10,000 bases of DNA from Rheinheimera sp. (GTDB lineage: Bacteria > Pseudomonadota > Gammaproteobacteria > Enterobacterales > Alteromonadaceae): contig NZ_JAIWOI010000047.1 of assembly GCF_020217005.1 (NCBI RefSeq), positions 1 through 10,000 on the forward strand, given 5' to 3'. Of the stretch, positions 1-6,553 are shown one piece after another; positions within the stretch are counted from its first letter, which is position 1; each line of letters starts with the position of its first letter. The position numbers were made by a program, and so were the translations under genes. Under the pieces are notes generated by a model that was given only the letters and a program-made list of their open reading frames with translations, was not told the DNA's origin and did no database searches.

Positions 1-1611
1 CAGCATCAGTATGACCTGGCCTTTTTGTTGACCTGGAAAAGCATGCTTGATGCTGTTCGTTAGTATTTCTGTGGCTAACAAGCCACAAGGTATAGCCTGT
101 TCAAGTGCCAGGACTATTTCGTCATCCATCTGTTTAAAATCAAAACTGATAAAGTCGGTGTTGCTTAGGGTTTGCCTGACTAATTGGCAGAGTTGTCGCA
201 AATAGTTCGCCAGAGGAACAGAGGCGAAATCACGTTTTTCATAAAGCAACTGGTGGGTTAGCGCCATAGTACGAACACGCAGCTGACTTTCAAGCAGTAC
301 TTGTTTCAGCTCAGGTGTTGCTCCCCTTGAGCGTAAACTGAGCAAACTGGACACTATTTGCAGATTGTTTTTCACTCTGTGGTGCACTTCATTCAGTAAC
401 AAAGTGCGTTCTGCCAGTAGCGATGTTTTTTCATCAATTATTGCCTGCAGGTTGTGTTGAGCCGCTTTAGCGGTCGACACATCGGTGATCGTGGCCAGCA
501 CAGCGGTTTTTTTATCACCTTCGAGGTAAGTCAAACCAATTTCAACCGGAAATTCGGTATCGTCTTTGCGTTTTGCATAGAGTTCTCTGTGTTGCCCCAT
601 GGGTCTGGTGGTGGGAGCAAGCATAAAGCCCTGACGTAACGCAGGATGATGCTGTTGATACCTGGCAGGTAACAAGACTTCGATGGGTTTCCCTGTTAAC
701 TGGCCAGCCTCATATCCAAACATTTGTAGAGCTCTGGTATTTGCAAGTGTAATCAAGCCCTGAGAATCAATAGAAACCAGACCATCGGCTGTGCTGTCGA
801 AGACTCTGCGAAATCGGGTTTCGCTATCCTGTAATTCTTGTTCACTACGTTTTCTGTTGGTTATTTCAATACCCGAAGGCACCAGAAAGCTGAGTTGCTG
901 GTGGTCGTCATACACAGGGGCTAGCATAAAATCTATGATGATGATGTCATCTTTCATCTGAGCTGTGGTGTCAAAGCGGCTGACAATACCGTTTCTGGCA
1001 TCCTGCACAGCTTTCATGATCCGGCTGGCTACCGCTTTATCATGTTGCCACCAAAAGCAGTCCCAGAACTTTTTATGCTGGACTTGCTCCAGCGTAATAC
1101 CCGCCAGCTCCAACGGAGGTCTGTTGGCATCAAGCAAGGTGCCGTCAGGTGATAAAATACCGACAAAAGTAAACATGTTATCGAGTATTTTTCGCAGGCG
1201 TTCTAAATCGTTTTTCCTGGTTTGTTGCACAAACCAATCCATTGTTCTGTTCAGTGCCACCACAGCGACACCACAGAATTGCTGCTGGCCATCAAAAAGT
1301 GGGATGTAAGAACCTGACCAATTAGGCTGCATTTGGCTATCTGTGTCGTCACCAATTACACTGAAATTCAGGATGGCTTTGCCTGTATCCCGCACTTGTT
1401 CTAGTAGCGGCATGATGGTGCTTGCCAGCTCTGGTAACACCTCTGATACGGTGCGACCTAAATGCTGACCTATAGGTACGCCATTAAACTCAGCCAGTAC
1501 AGTGTTAATGCTGACGTATTTAAAAGACTTATCCAGCACTGCAATACCGGTTGGCAAGACCTGGCTGAGCGCTTCCAGCGCCAGAGCTTTGAGTTCAGAA
1601 CTTGATTCCAT
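1..1611 (-). CDS. PAS-domain sensor histidine kinase, HisKA_2 family (partial, C-terminus beyond window)
   Basis: The frame is open from ATG at 1611 to base 1 (537 codons, no stop), so the 3' end lies outside. An in-frame TAG at 1632-1630 and an AAGG about 9 bases upstream support this start. No signal peptide or membrane segment is visible, so the protein is probably cytosolic. Three PAS-like sensor modules are seen, roughly residues 12-120, 138-252 and 262-378; the third, with FDSTADGLVSID and MFGYEAGQLTG, is the most canonical. A helical linker leads to the H-box EVHHRVKNNLQ (408-418) of the HisKA_2 type, with the phospho-accepting histidine in the 410/411 pair. The N-box EILTNSIKHAFP (515-526) begins the ATPase domain; its glycine boxes are off the edge. 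By family knowledge it autophosphorylates and passes phosphate to a response regulator, but none is in the window and the signal is unknown. It is a separate transcription unit from the operon upstream. Confidence 0.93.
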   Translation of the reverse strand, partial: MESSSELKALALEALSQVLPTGIAVLDKSFKYVSINTVLAEFNGVPIGQHLGRTVSEVLPELASTIMPLLEQVRDTGKAILNFSVIGDDTDSQMQPNWSGSYIPLFDGQQQFCGVAVVALNRTMDWFVQQTRKNDLERLRKILDNMFTFVGILSPDGTLLDANRPPLELAGITLEQVQHKKFWDCFWWQHDKAVASRIMKAVQDARNGIVSRFDTTAQMKDDIIIIDFMLAPVYDDHQQLSFLVPSGIEITNRKRSEQELQDSETRFRRVFDSTADGLVSIDSQGLITLANTRALQMFGYEAGQLTGKPIEVLLPARYQQHHPALRQGFMLAPTTRPMGQHRELYAKRKDDTEFPVEIGLTYLEGDKKTAVLATITDVSTAKAAQHNLQAIIDEKTSLLAERTLLLNEVHHRVKNNLQIVSSLLSLRSRGATPELKQVLLESQLRVRTMALTHQLLYEKRDFASVPLANYLRQLCQLVRQTLSNTDFISFDFKQMDDEIVLALEQAIPCGLLATEILTNSIKHAFPGQQKGQVILML

Positions 1612-1639
1612 GTCGTTTCGCCTTAAATGCTATGTTCTG

Positions 1640-1668
1640 AACTTAGACACAAGTACTTGTTTTATCAA
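1640..1668 (-). promoter_or_regulatory. Candidate sigma-70 promoter of the histidine kinase gene
   Basis: On the minus strand TTGATA (1668-1663, 5 of 6 to the -35 consensus) is followed after 17 bases by TAAGTT (1645-1640, only 3 of 6 to the -10 consensus). It lies between the upstream terminator and the kinase start, in the only 70 or so bases available for an independent promoter. The spacing is ideal but the -10 is poor, so it may need an activator. Confidence 0.35.
1649..1660. promoter_or_regulatory. 12-bp perfect palindrome, possible operator
   Basis: ACAAGTACTTGT equals its own reverse complement. It falls wholly inside the 17-base spacer of the candidate kinase promoter, a position where a dimeric regulator could block or remodel the promoter. 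No known regulator consensus was recognised; the operator role is inferred from symmetry and position alone. Confidence 0.3.
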
Positions 1669-1678
1669 GGCGATATAT

Positions 1679-1704
1679 AAAAACAAAAAGCCCCAGGCAG
1701 GGGC
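1679..1704 (-). terminator. Rho-independent terminator of the rsmE-gshB-yqgE-ruvX-DUF1653 operon
   Basis: On the minus strand a 5-bp all-G/C stem (GCCCC 1704-1700 paired with GGGGC 1694-1690) with a 5-base loop is followed at once by TTTTTGTTTTT. It starts 38 bases after the DUF1653 stop codon and ends before the histidine kinase leader, separating the two transcription units. Confidence 0.88.
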
Positions 1705-1742
1705 AAATCTGTTATGTCTGACTTTATTTACAATAGACAGGG

Positions 1743-2027
1743 CTAAATTTGTCGCGGGGCTGACTGATCAAAATGTAAAGGTGGAACAGACAGGTCGGCC
1801 AGTTCTGCAGGCGGTTGCTGAGACACAAAACTGAAGCGAGGTACCAATTCACCTGCCACTTCGACATTGCTAATAAACATGTCCAGCGGCCGTACCCATA
1901 AGCCAAAATCGCCATATAAAGCGCGGTATAGCACTAATTCTTCATCAGTTTCGCTATGTCGGGTCAAAGCTAAAACCTGATATAACGGACCTTTGTAGTG
2001 ACGGTAATAACCCGCTTTAATCGCCAT
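1743..2027 (-). CDS. DUF1653 domain-containing protein
   Basis: A small 94-residue protein. Residues 5-66 match the DUF1653 pattern as I know it: [15 protein letters not shown], then ARHSET-like [18 protein letters not shown], then [10 protein letters not shown] and VPRF. The rest, residues 67-94, is a proline-rich tail outside the domain. The family has no settled biochemical function; it is a compact, aromatic-rich cytosolic domain. Translation is assigned to ATG 2027, which overlaps the ruvX end by 11 bases. A TTG at 2045 would add six residues (MKTAAL) before the conserved block, but TTG is rarer and the overlap deeper. No good Shine-Dalgarno precedes either start, so translation is probably coupled to ruvX termination. 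It is the last gene of the operon, followed by a strong terminator. Family assignment is confident, role unknown. Confidence 0.87.
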   Translation of the reverse strand: MAIKAGYYRHYKGPLYQVLALTRHSETDEELVLYRALYGDFGLWVRPLDMFISNVEVAGELVPRFSFVSQQPPAELADLSVPPLHFDQSAPRQI

Positions 2028-2451
2028 AAGCGCCGCCGTTTTCAAACCAGCTTTCTAGAATCAGTTTGGCTGACAAGCTGTCGACCAGATCTTTACTGAG
2101 TTTTTTAAATCCACCCTCAGCAAACAGCTGGGAACGGGCATCTACTGTGGTCAGACGCTCATCCTGAGTTTTCACTTGCAGGCCATAACGACCATGCAAG
2201 CGATTGACAAACTTATGCACGCGGGCGGTAAAAGGTTGTTCAGTACCATCCATATTTAATGGCAAACCCACGACCAAAAGCTTAGGTTGCCACTCTTTGA
2301 TCAAGGCTTCGATTTGATCCCAGTTTGGAGTGCCATCCTGGGCTTTGAGGGCCTTGAGCATTGTGGCCGTGCCTGTCATGCTTTGACCTACGGCCACGCC
2401 TATACTTTTTAAACCATAATCAAAAGCTAACACTGTCAGGCTGGTACTCAT
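2017..2451 (-). CDS. ruvX: RuvX/YqgF family protein, putative pre-16S rRNA nuclease (Holliday junction resolvase fold)
   Basis: A 144-residue protein of normal length for the family. The RNase H-like fold is marked by [13 protein letters not shown] (10-22, Asp11 as the first acidic residue), the [10 protein letters not shown] strand-turn (60-69), QDERLTT (96-102) and [13 protein letters not shown] (124-136, Asp124). These are the acidic positions expected of an active metal-dependent nuclease. YqgF was first predicted to be a RuvC-like resolvase; genetic and biochemical work on homologues points to 16S rRNA 5' end maturation, so the resolvase name is historical. Its ATG shares one base with the yqgE stop (TGATG), so translation should be coupled. 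Pairing with yqgE is widely conserved in gammaproteobacteria. Confidence 0.96.
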   Translation of the reverse strand: MSTSLTVLAFDYGLKSIGVAVGQSMTGTATMLKALKAQDGTPNWDQIEALIKEWQPKLLVVGLPLNMDGTEQPFTARVHKFVNRLHGRYGLQVKTQDERLTTVDARSQLFAEGGFKKLSKDLVDSLSAKLILESWFENGGAYGD

Positions 2452-3008
2452 CAGGCGTGACCTGCTTCAGGGCTTAGTTGCCAGACTTCAATGCCCATAG
2501 CATGAGCTGCGCCTTGCCATTTTTCGGCATGGCTCATTTCAAAAATAATGTTATTGTCGGCTGGTATCATCAGCCAGCTGTTTTCTGCCATTTCTTTTTC
2601 CAGTTGCCCGGCACTCCAGCCGGCATAACCCAGCGCCAGAATAAACTTATCCGGTGCATCTTCTGTGGTGAGTTTCTCCAGGATATCCCGGGAAGTCGTC
2701 ACCATCAGATCGTTATTCAATCTCATACTGCTGGTATAGCCTTCTTTTGGCGTATGCAGCACAAAACCTCTGTCACTTTGCACTGGGCCCCCGGCACAGA
2801 CCTGTGCATTTGCCGCTTTACTTTGGGTATCATGCTCAATTTGCAGTTGGCTTAATAGTTCAGTCACCTTCACCGGCATAGGATGATTAATGACGATACC
2901 CATGGCTCCTTCGGCATTGTGTTCGCAGATATAGGTCACGCTGCGTTTAAACATAGGATCTTCAAGACCTGGCATGGCTATCAATAAATGATTCTGGAAA
3001 TTATCCAT
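2451..3008 (-). CDS. yqgE: YqgE/AlgH family protein (UPF0301)
   Basis: A 185-residue cytosolic protein with the family signatures in order: [19 protein letters not shown] (6-24), [19 protein letters not shown] (26-44), [15 protein letters not shown] (71-85) and [17 protein letters not shown] (124-140). Length and motifs are complete. The homologue AlgH was named for an effect on alginate regulation in Pseudomonas, but the molecular function of the family is not established, and nothing here shows an alginate link. The start abuts the gshB stop directly (TAG 3011-3009, ATG 3008-3006). A GGGAG inside the last gshB codons, five bases from the ATG, is a good ribosome binding site. It is cotranscribed with gshB and ruvX. 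Confidence 0.95.
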   Translation of the reverse strand: MDNFQNHLLIAMPGLEDPMFKRSVTYICEHNAEGAMGIVINHPMPVKVTELLSQLQIEHDTQSKAANAQVCAGGPVQSDRGFVLHTPKEGYTSSMRLNNDLMVTTSRDILEKLTTEDAPDKFILALGYAGWSAGQLEKEMAENSWLMIPADNNIIFEMSHAEKWQGAAHAMGIEVWQLSPEAGHA

Positions 3009-3980
3009 CTAGGCTCCCACTGCTCCGGTTTGATTCTGCTTTAACAGTAGTTCAATTTGATCAAATAGCATGCCGGTAATGCTGACCGGGAAGGCCGCTT
3101 CTATTTCGCGAATACAGGTTGGGCTTGTCACGTTAATTTCCGTCAGTCTGTCACCAATAATATCCAGGCCGACAAAAATCAGGCCTTTTGCTTTGAGGGC
3201 AGGGCCTACGGCACGGGCTATAGCCCAGTCGCTTTCAGTTAAAGGCCGGGCTTCACCACGGCCACCTGCCGCTAAGTTCCCGCGTGTTTCGCCGCTGGCA
3301 GGTATACGGGCTAAGCAATAAGGCACTGGCTCGCCGTTGACCACCAGTACTCTTTTGTCGCCGTCTTTAATTTCCGGAATAAACTTTTGTGCCATTGCAT
3401 AACGGCTGCCATGTTCAGTCAGAGTTTCGATAATGACGCTGACGTTAGCATCGTCCGGTTTTAAACGGAAAATCGAAGCGCCACCCATGCCGTCCAGAGG
3501 TTTTAAGATCACATCCTGCTCTTGCTGATAAAAGGCTTTTAAGCGTGCCGCATCACGGGTCACCAGAGTTTTTGGCGTATGTTCGGCGAACCAGCTGGTG
3601 TAGAGTTTTTCGTTGGCATCACGCAGGCTCTGCGGTTTGTTGACGATCAAAGTGCCCTGGTCTTCTGCCCGTTCTAAAATGTAGGTGGCGTAAATAAATT
3701 CAGTGTCAAAAGGCGGATCTTTGCGCATTAAGATCACATCTAAATCGGATAAGGCTATATCCTGGGTGCCGCCAAAATCGTACCAGTGCTCACCGTTTTG
3801 CTGTACTGATAGTAAACGGCTGCGGGCACGGGCCTGTCCTTCTATTAAATACAGGTCGTTCATTTCCATATAATGCAGCTGATAACCACGGGATTGAGCT
3901 TGCAATAACATGGCAAAACTGGAGTCTTTTTTGATATTGATGTCCGCGATAGGGTCCATCACTATGCCTAATTTAATCAT
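3009..3980 (-). CDS. gshB: Glutathione synthetase
   Basis: This enzyme joins gamma-glutamylcysteine and glycine using ATP, the second step of glutathione synthesis in the cytosol. The 323-residue product is near E. coli GshB in length and very similar: the N-terminal MIKLGIVMDPIADINIKKDS, the ATP-grasp lysine and glycine-rich loop LKPLDGMGGAS (159-169), DGDKRVLV (206-213), ARIPASGETRGN (224-235) and the metal/ATP-binding EINVTSPT (281-288). No key residue is missing. Start choice: ATG 3980 has AGGAG five bases upstream, whereas the in-frame GTG at 3986 overlaps that Shine-Dalgarno and would add residues absent from E. coli GshB. It lies 23 bases after rsmE and abuts yqgE, in the order also found in E. 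coli. Confidence 0.98.
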   Translation of the reverse strand: MIKLGIVMDPIADINIKKDSSFAMLLQAQSRGYQLHYMEMNDLYLIEGQARARSRLLSVQQNGEHWYDFGGTQDIALSDLDVILMRKDPPFDTEFIYATYILERAEDQGTLIVNKPQSLRDANEKLYTSWFAEHTPKTLVTRDAARLKAFYQQEQDVILKPLDGMGGASIFRLKPDDANVSVIIETLTEHGSRYAMAQKFIPEIKDGDKRVLVVNGEPVPYCLARIPASGETRGNLAAGGRGEARPLTESDWAIARAVGPALKAKGLIFVGLDIIGDRLTEINVTSPTCIREIEAAFPVSITGMLFDQIELLLKQNQTGAVGA

Positions 3981-4003
3981 CTTCACTCCTGTTTGGATCT
4001 GCT

Positions 4004-4732
4004 TCAGGCCAGATCACCAAATTGTAACTGTAAGGCGCTAATGGCAGTTAAAGCTGCTGTTTCTGTGCGCAGTACCCTGGGTCCTAAACGAACCGCCATA
4101 AAACCTGCTTCTTTGGTTTGCGTAACTTCTGCATCGGTAAAACCACCTTCAGGACCAATCACTAAACGAATAGTCTGACTGCCTGCTATGGTCTTAATGG
4201 AGTCTGAAGTCCAGGGATCCAAGGTTAACTTTAAATCTTTTGTCTCTTGTGCCAACCATTTGTTGAGCTGCAATGCCGTATGTACTACTGGTACTACACT
4301 GCGGCCAGATTGCTCGCAAGCTGCGATTGCAATTTTTTGCCACTGCTCTGTGCGTTTGGTCAGACGCTCAGCATCAAGTTTGACACCACAACGCTCGGTA
4401 AAGAGTGGGGTGATTTCTGTTACACCCAATTCCACTGCTTTCTGAATGACAAAATCCATCCGGTCGCCACGCGAAATGCCCTGGCCTAAATGCAGTTTTA
4501 GCGGTGATTCCACCGGGTTAGCCGAAACAGCAATGGCCTTAACCAACAACTGTTTTTTTTCAACTGCAGTAATCACCGCCTGATAATTCTGGCCGTCGCC
4601 GTTAAATAAACAAAGCTCGTCGCCAGCCTGCATCCTGAGCACACGGCCTATATGATTAGCACCGTCTTCGGCTAAGGCAAAATCCTGTTGCAGAGGAATA
4701 ACACCAGGCTGATAAATTCTGGGAATACGCAT
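4004..4732 (-). CDS. rsmE: 16S rRNA (uracil(1498)-N(3))-methyltransferase
   Basis: RsmE transfers a methyl group from S-adenosylmethionine to N3 of U1498 in the 30S subunit decoding region. The 242-residue product has the usual two parts: an N-terminal PUA-like RNA-binding domain (about 1-70, starting MRIPRIY) and a C-terminal SPOUT methyltransferase domain with a trefoil knot. Diagnostic motifs are QKAVELGVTEI (97-107), EQSGR (140-144), LVIGPEGGF (190-198) and RLGPRVLRTETA (215-226); the last two form the cofactor-binding knot. It is the first gene of the operon continuing with gshB. The Shine-Dalgarno before ATG 4732 is weak (AAGAAA about 12 bases upstream). Its methyl donor is made by MetK, encoded further right. 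Confidence 0.97.
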   Translation of the reverse strand: MRIPRIYQPGVIPLQQDFALAEDGANHIGRVLRMQAGDELCLFNGDGQNYQAVITAVEKKQLLVKAIAVSANPVESPLKLHLGQGISRGDRMDFVIQKAVELGVTEITPLFTERCGVKLDAERLTKRTEQWQKIAIAACEQSGRSVVPVVHTALQLNKWLAQETKDLKLTLDPWTSDSIKTIAGSQTIRLVIGPEGGFTDAEVTQTKEAGFMAVRLGPRVLRTETAALTAISALQLQFGDLA

Positions 4733-4752
4733 AACACTAATTTCTTAAGCAC

Positions 4753-4780
4753 AGTTTAAAGTGTCTATGGTAACAGGCAA
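4753..4780 (-). promoter_or_regulatory. Candidate sigma-70 promoter of the rsmE operon
   Basis: On the minus strand TTGCCT (4780-4775, 4 of 6) and TAAACT (4758-4753, 4 of 6) are separated by 16 bases. Transcription would start near 4746, giving a leader of only about 15 bases before the rsmE ATG. It lies just downstream of the inverted repeat at 4797-4827. Weak consensus, so tentative. Confidence 0.35.
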
Positions 4781-4796
4781 AAGCTGGGCTGGGTAT

Positions 4797-4827
4797 GGCT
4801 TGTGATACAACTTCTGTATCACAAGCC
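4797..4827 (-). terminator. 13-bp perfect inverted repeat after the AbgT gene; probable transcript-end hairpin
   Basis: GGCTTGTGATACA (4797-4809) and TGTATCACAAGCC (4815-4827) are exact reverse complements around a 5-base loop. The repeat begins 24 bases after the AbgT gene stop and so could end that transcript. However, the minus-strand side is followed by ATACCCAGCC, with no uridine run; the plus-strand side has only CGGGTTTT. It may be an atypical terminator, an RNA-stabilising hairpin, or an operator for the rsmE promoter, whose candidate -35 is 17 bases further on. Confidence 0.55.
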
Positions 4828-4850
4828 CGGGTTTTAAGTGCAGCTAAGAG

Positions 4851-6410
4851 TTAAGGGGCCGGATAGATGTAGCTGGCACCTATACCTAAAGGCAATCCCA
4901 CCATCCAGAACAAAATCAAAAAGCTGGTCCAGCAAATTAATAAGGTGATTGAATAGGGCAACATCAATGCTACCAGAGTACCTATGCCCGTTGATTTTAC
5001 GTATTTTTGGCAAAACACCACGATCAACGGGAAATAGGGCATCAGTGGCGTAATGATGTTTGTTGACGAATCACCGACCCTGTAAGCGGCCTGAGTTAAA
5101 TCAGGTGAAACCCCCAGTTGCATCAGCATAGGGACTAACACCGCCCCGATAAGAGCCCATTTGGCAGAAGCTGATCCTATCACCAGATTGACCACTGCGG
5201 TCAGCAACACCAGACCCACCAGATTGACCGCCATAGGAAAGGCCATTTGTTGCAGAAAGTTCGCTCCTTTGATCGCCAGCAAAGCCCCCAGATTGGATTG
5301 ACCAAAGGCAAAAATAAACTGAGCGCAGAAAAATGCCATCACTATATAGTACCCCATGCCACTCATGGCTTTGGTCATGCCTTGTACTACGTCTTTATGG
5401 GTTTTCACTTTGCCTGAAACATAGCCATAAACTATGCCTGGGATCAGAAAAAATACAAATATCAGACCTACAATAGATTGCATCAGAGGGGCAGATGCCG
5501 CTGTGAGTTCACCTGTACTGGCACGCCAGGCCGAGTTCTCTGGCCATACTGCCGCCACTAAAACTGCGGCTGCTATAAGCATGGACAACATGGCGTAACG
5601 TAAGCCTTTGCGCTCCTTGTCATTCAACGGATCCATCGAAGGCAACTGCTCCGGATCGCCGTCTATTTGTGTTTGCTGCAGGCGGGGTTCTACAAACTTG
5701 TCAGTCAGTACCCAACCGACTATCACAATGAGTAGCACTGAGGCTGTTGTAAAGTAGTAGTTATTCAGCGGATTAATTACCAGGCTAGCGGCAGCAGGGT
5801 CAGCTGATAAGCGGGCTGACGCCTGAGTCAAACCCGCAAGTAGGGGGTCGAGGCTTGAGGGGACAAACAAAGTTGCTGCAAAACCTCCGGAAACGCCGGC
5901 GAAAGCTGCCGCTATGCCAGCAAGCGGGTGACGGCCTGCTGCATAAAAAATAACCGCTCCCAATGGGATCACCAGCACATACCCCGCATCCACTGCGACA
6001 TGGCTTAAAATACCGACAGCTATCAATACTGGAGTCAGCAGCTTCTTTGAGGTTACAGCCAGGATGCCACGCAGGCCCGCATTGATAAAACCTGTGTATT
6101 CGGCAACACCTAAACCTAGCATAGCCACTAGTACTACGCCCAAAGGTGGGAAATTGACAAAAGTGCTGACCATTTTGGCCATAAAATCAGCAAAGGCTGC
6201 GCCATCCAGTAAGTTTTTCACCTGAAAAGGCTGACCTGTACGGGGATCTATGTCAGCAAAATTGACCCCGGATAATGCCCAGGATAATCCCCAGACAAAA
6301 AACATCAGTAAGGCAAATAAGATGGCGGGGTCTGGCAGTTTATTACCAATACGTTCTATGGCATTGAGGCTGCGATTGAGCCAGGAAGTTTTTACGGCAC
6401 TGGACGTCAT
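4851..6410 (-). CDS. AbgT family transporter (p-aminobenzoyl-glutamate transporter / MtrF-like)
   Basis: An inner-membrane transporter of 519 residues with many hydrophobic segments, starting about residue 27. Family hallmarks are GLGVAEYTGFI (99-109), VAVDAGYVLVIPLGAVIFYAAGRHPLAG (138-165 region), SSLDPLLAG (185-193) and GDSSTNIITPLMPYFPL (446-462). Ser415, Trp418, Pro436, Arg444 and Asp447 keep the same spacing as the residues I recall as functionally important in Neisseria MtrF (S417, W420, P438, R446, D449), and Asp188 likely corresponds to its D193. This suggests a working transporter. Known members either import p-aminobenzoyl-glutamate (AbgT) or export p-aminobenzoate and sulfonamides (MtrF, YdaH); the sequence does not decide between these. 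GGAG five bases before ATG 6410 is a good ribosome binding site. It stands alone between hairpins, without abgA/abgB hydrolase genes. Confidence 0.95.
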   Translation of the reverse strand: MTSSAVKTSWLNRSLNAIERIGNKLPDPAILFALLMFFVWGLSWALSGVNFADIDPRTGQPFQVKNLLDGAAFADFMAKMVSTFVNFPPLGVVLVAMLGLGVAEYTGFINAGLRGILAVTSKKLLTPVLIAVGILSHVAVDAGYVLVIPLGAVIFYAAGRHPLAGIAAAFAGVSGGFAATLFVPSSLDPLLAGLTQASARLSADPAAASLVINPLNNYYFTTASVLLIVIVGWVLTDKFVEPRLQQTQIDGDPEQLPSMDPLNDKERKGLRYAMLSMLIAAAVLVAAVWPENSAWRASTGELTAASAPLMQSIVGLIFVFFLIPGIVYGYVSGKVKTHKDVVQGMTKAMSGMGYYIVMAFFCAQFIFAFGQSNLGALLAIKGANFLQQMAFPMAVNLVGLVLLTAVVNLVIGSASAKWALIGAVLVPMLMQLGVSPDLTQAAYRVGDSSTNIITPLMPYFPLIVVFCQKYVKSTGIGTLVALMLPYSITLLICWTSFLILFWMVGLPLGIGASYIYPAP

Positions 6411-6492
6411 GGATACTCCGTGTTGTTGTTGCAGGTCATCTGCTGTGACTGTTTTTTATCCGATTTACCTTAGCGTGCTTTGCGGACATCGT
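6411..6492 (-). promoter_or_regulatory. Leader/promoter region of the AbgT gene, promoter not resolved
   Basis: This is the only space for an AbgT promoter after the metK terminator. The best pair on the minus strand is TTTACG near the terminator edge, with TAAGGT 17 bases later, which is a poor match. The proximal part is rich in CAACAA repeats ahead of the GGAG ribosome site and looks like unstructured leader RNA. No operator symmetry was seen. Confidence 0.25.
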
Positions 6493-6531
6493 AAATAACA
6501 AAAGGAGAGCTATGCTCTCCTTTTGTTATTT
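6493..6531 (-). terminator. Strong, symmetrical (bidirectional) terminator after metK
   Basis: An 18-bp perfect stem (6493-6510 with 6514-6531) closes a 3-base TAT loop. The G/C-rich core GGAGAGC/GCTCTCC sits next to the loop and is flanked by A-rich and T-rich arms, so either strand reads a hairpin followed by TTTTGTTATTT. It starts 23 bases after the metK stop and separates metK from the AbgT gene. Confidence 0.9.
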
Positions 6532-6553
6532 TTCTGCGTATGAAAACAAAAAC

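Noticed and set aside
454..1834. Plus-strand open frames of 61-114 codons
   Set aside because: They lie opposite the histidine kinase, its leader and the DUF1653 gene, which are strongly supported on the minus strand; their translations show no domain signature.
2017..2045. TTG 2045 as start of the DUF1653 protein
   Set aside because: It is a rarer start codon with a 29-base overlap with ruvX, and the added residues precede the conserved domain; ATG 2027 is simpler.
4802..4823. CRP site from TGTGA...TCACA
   Set aside because: The half-sites are 13 bases apart, whereas CRP sites have 6; they are better explained as arms of the 13-bp hairpin.
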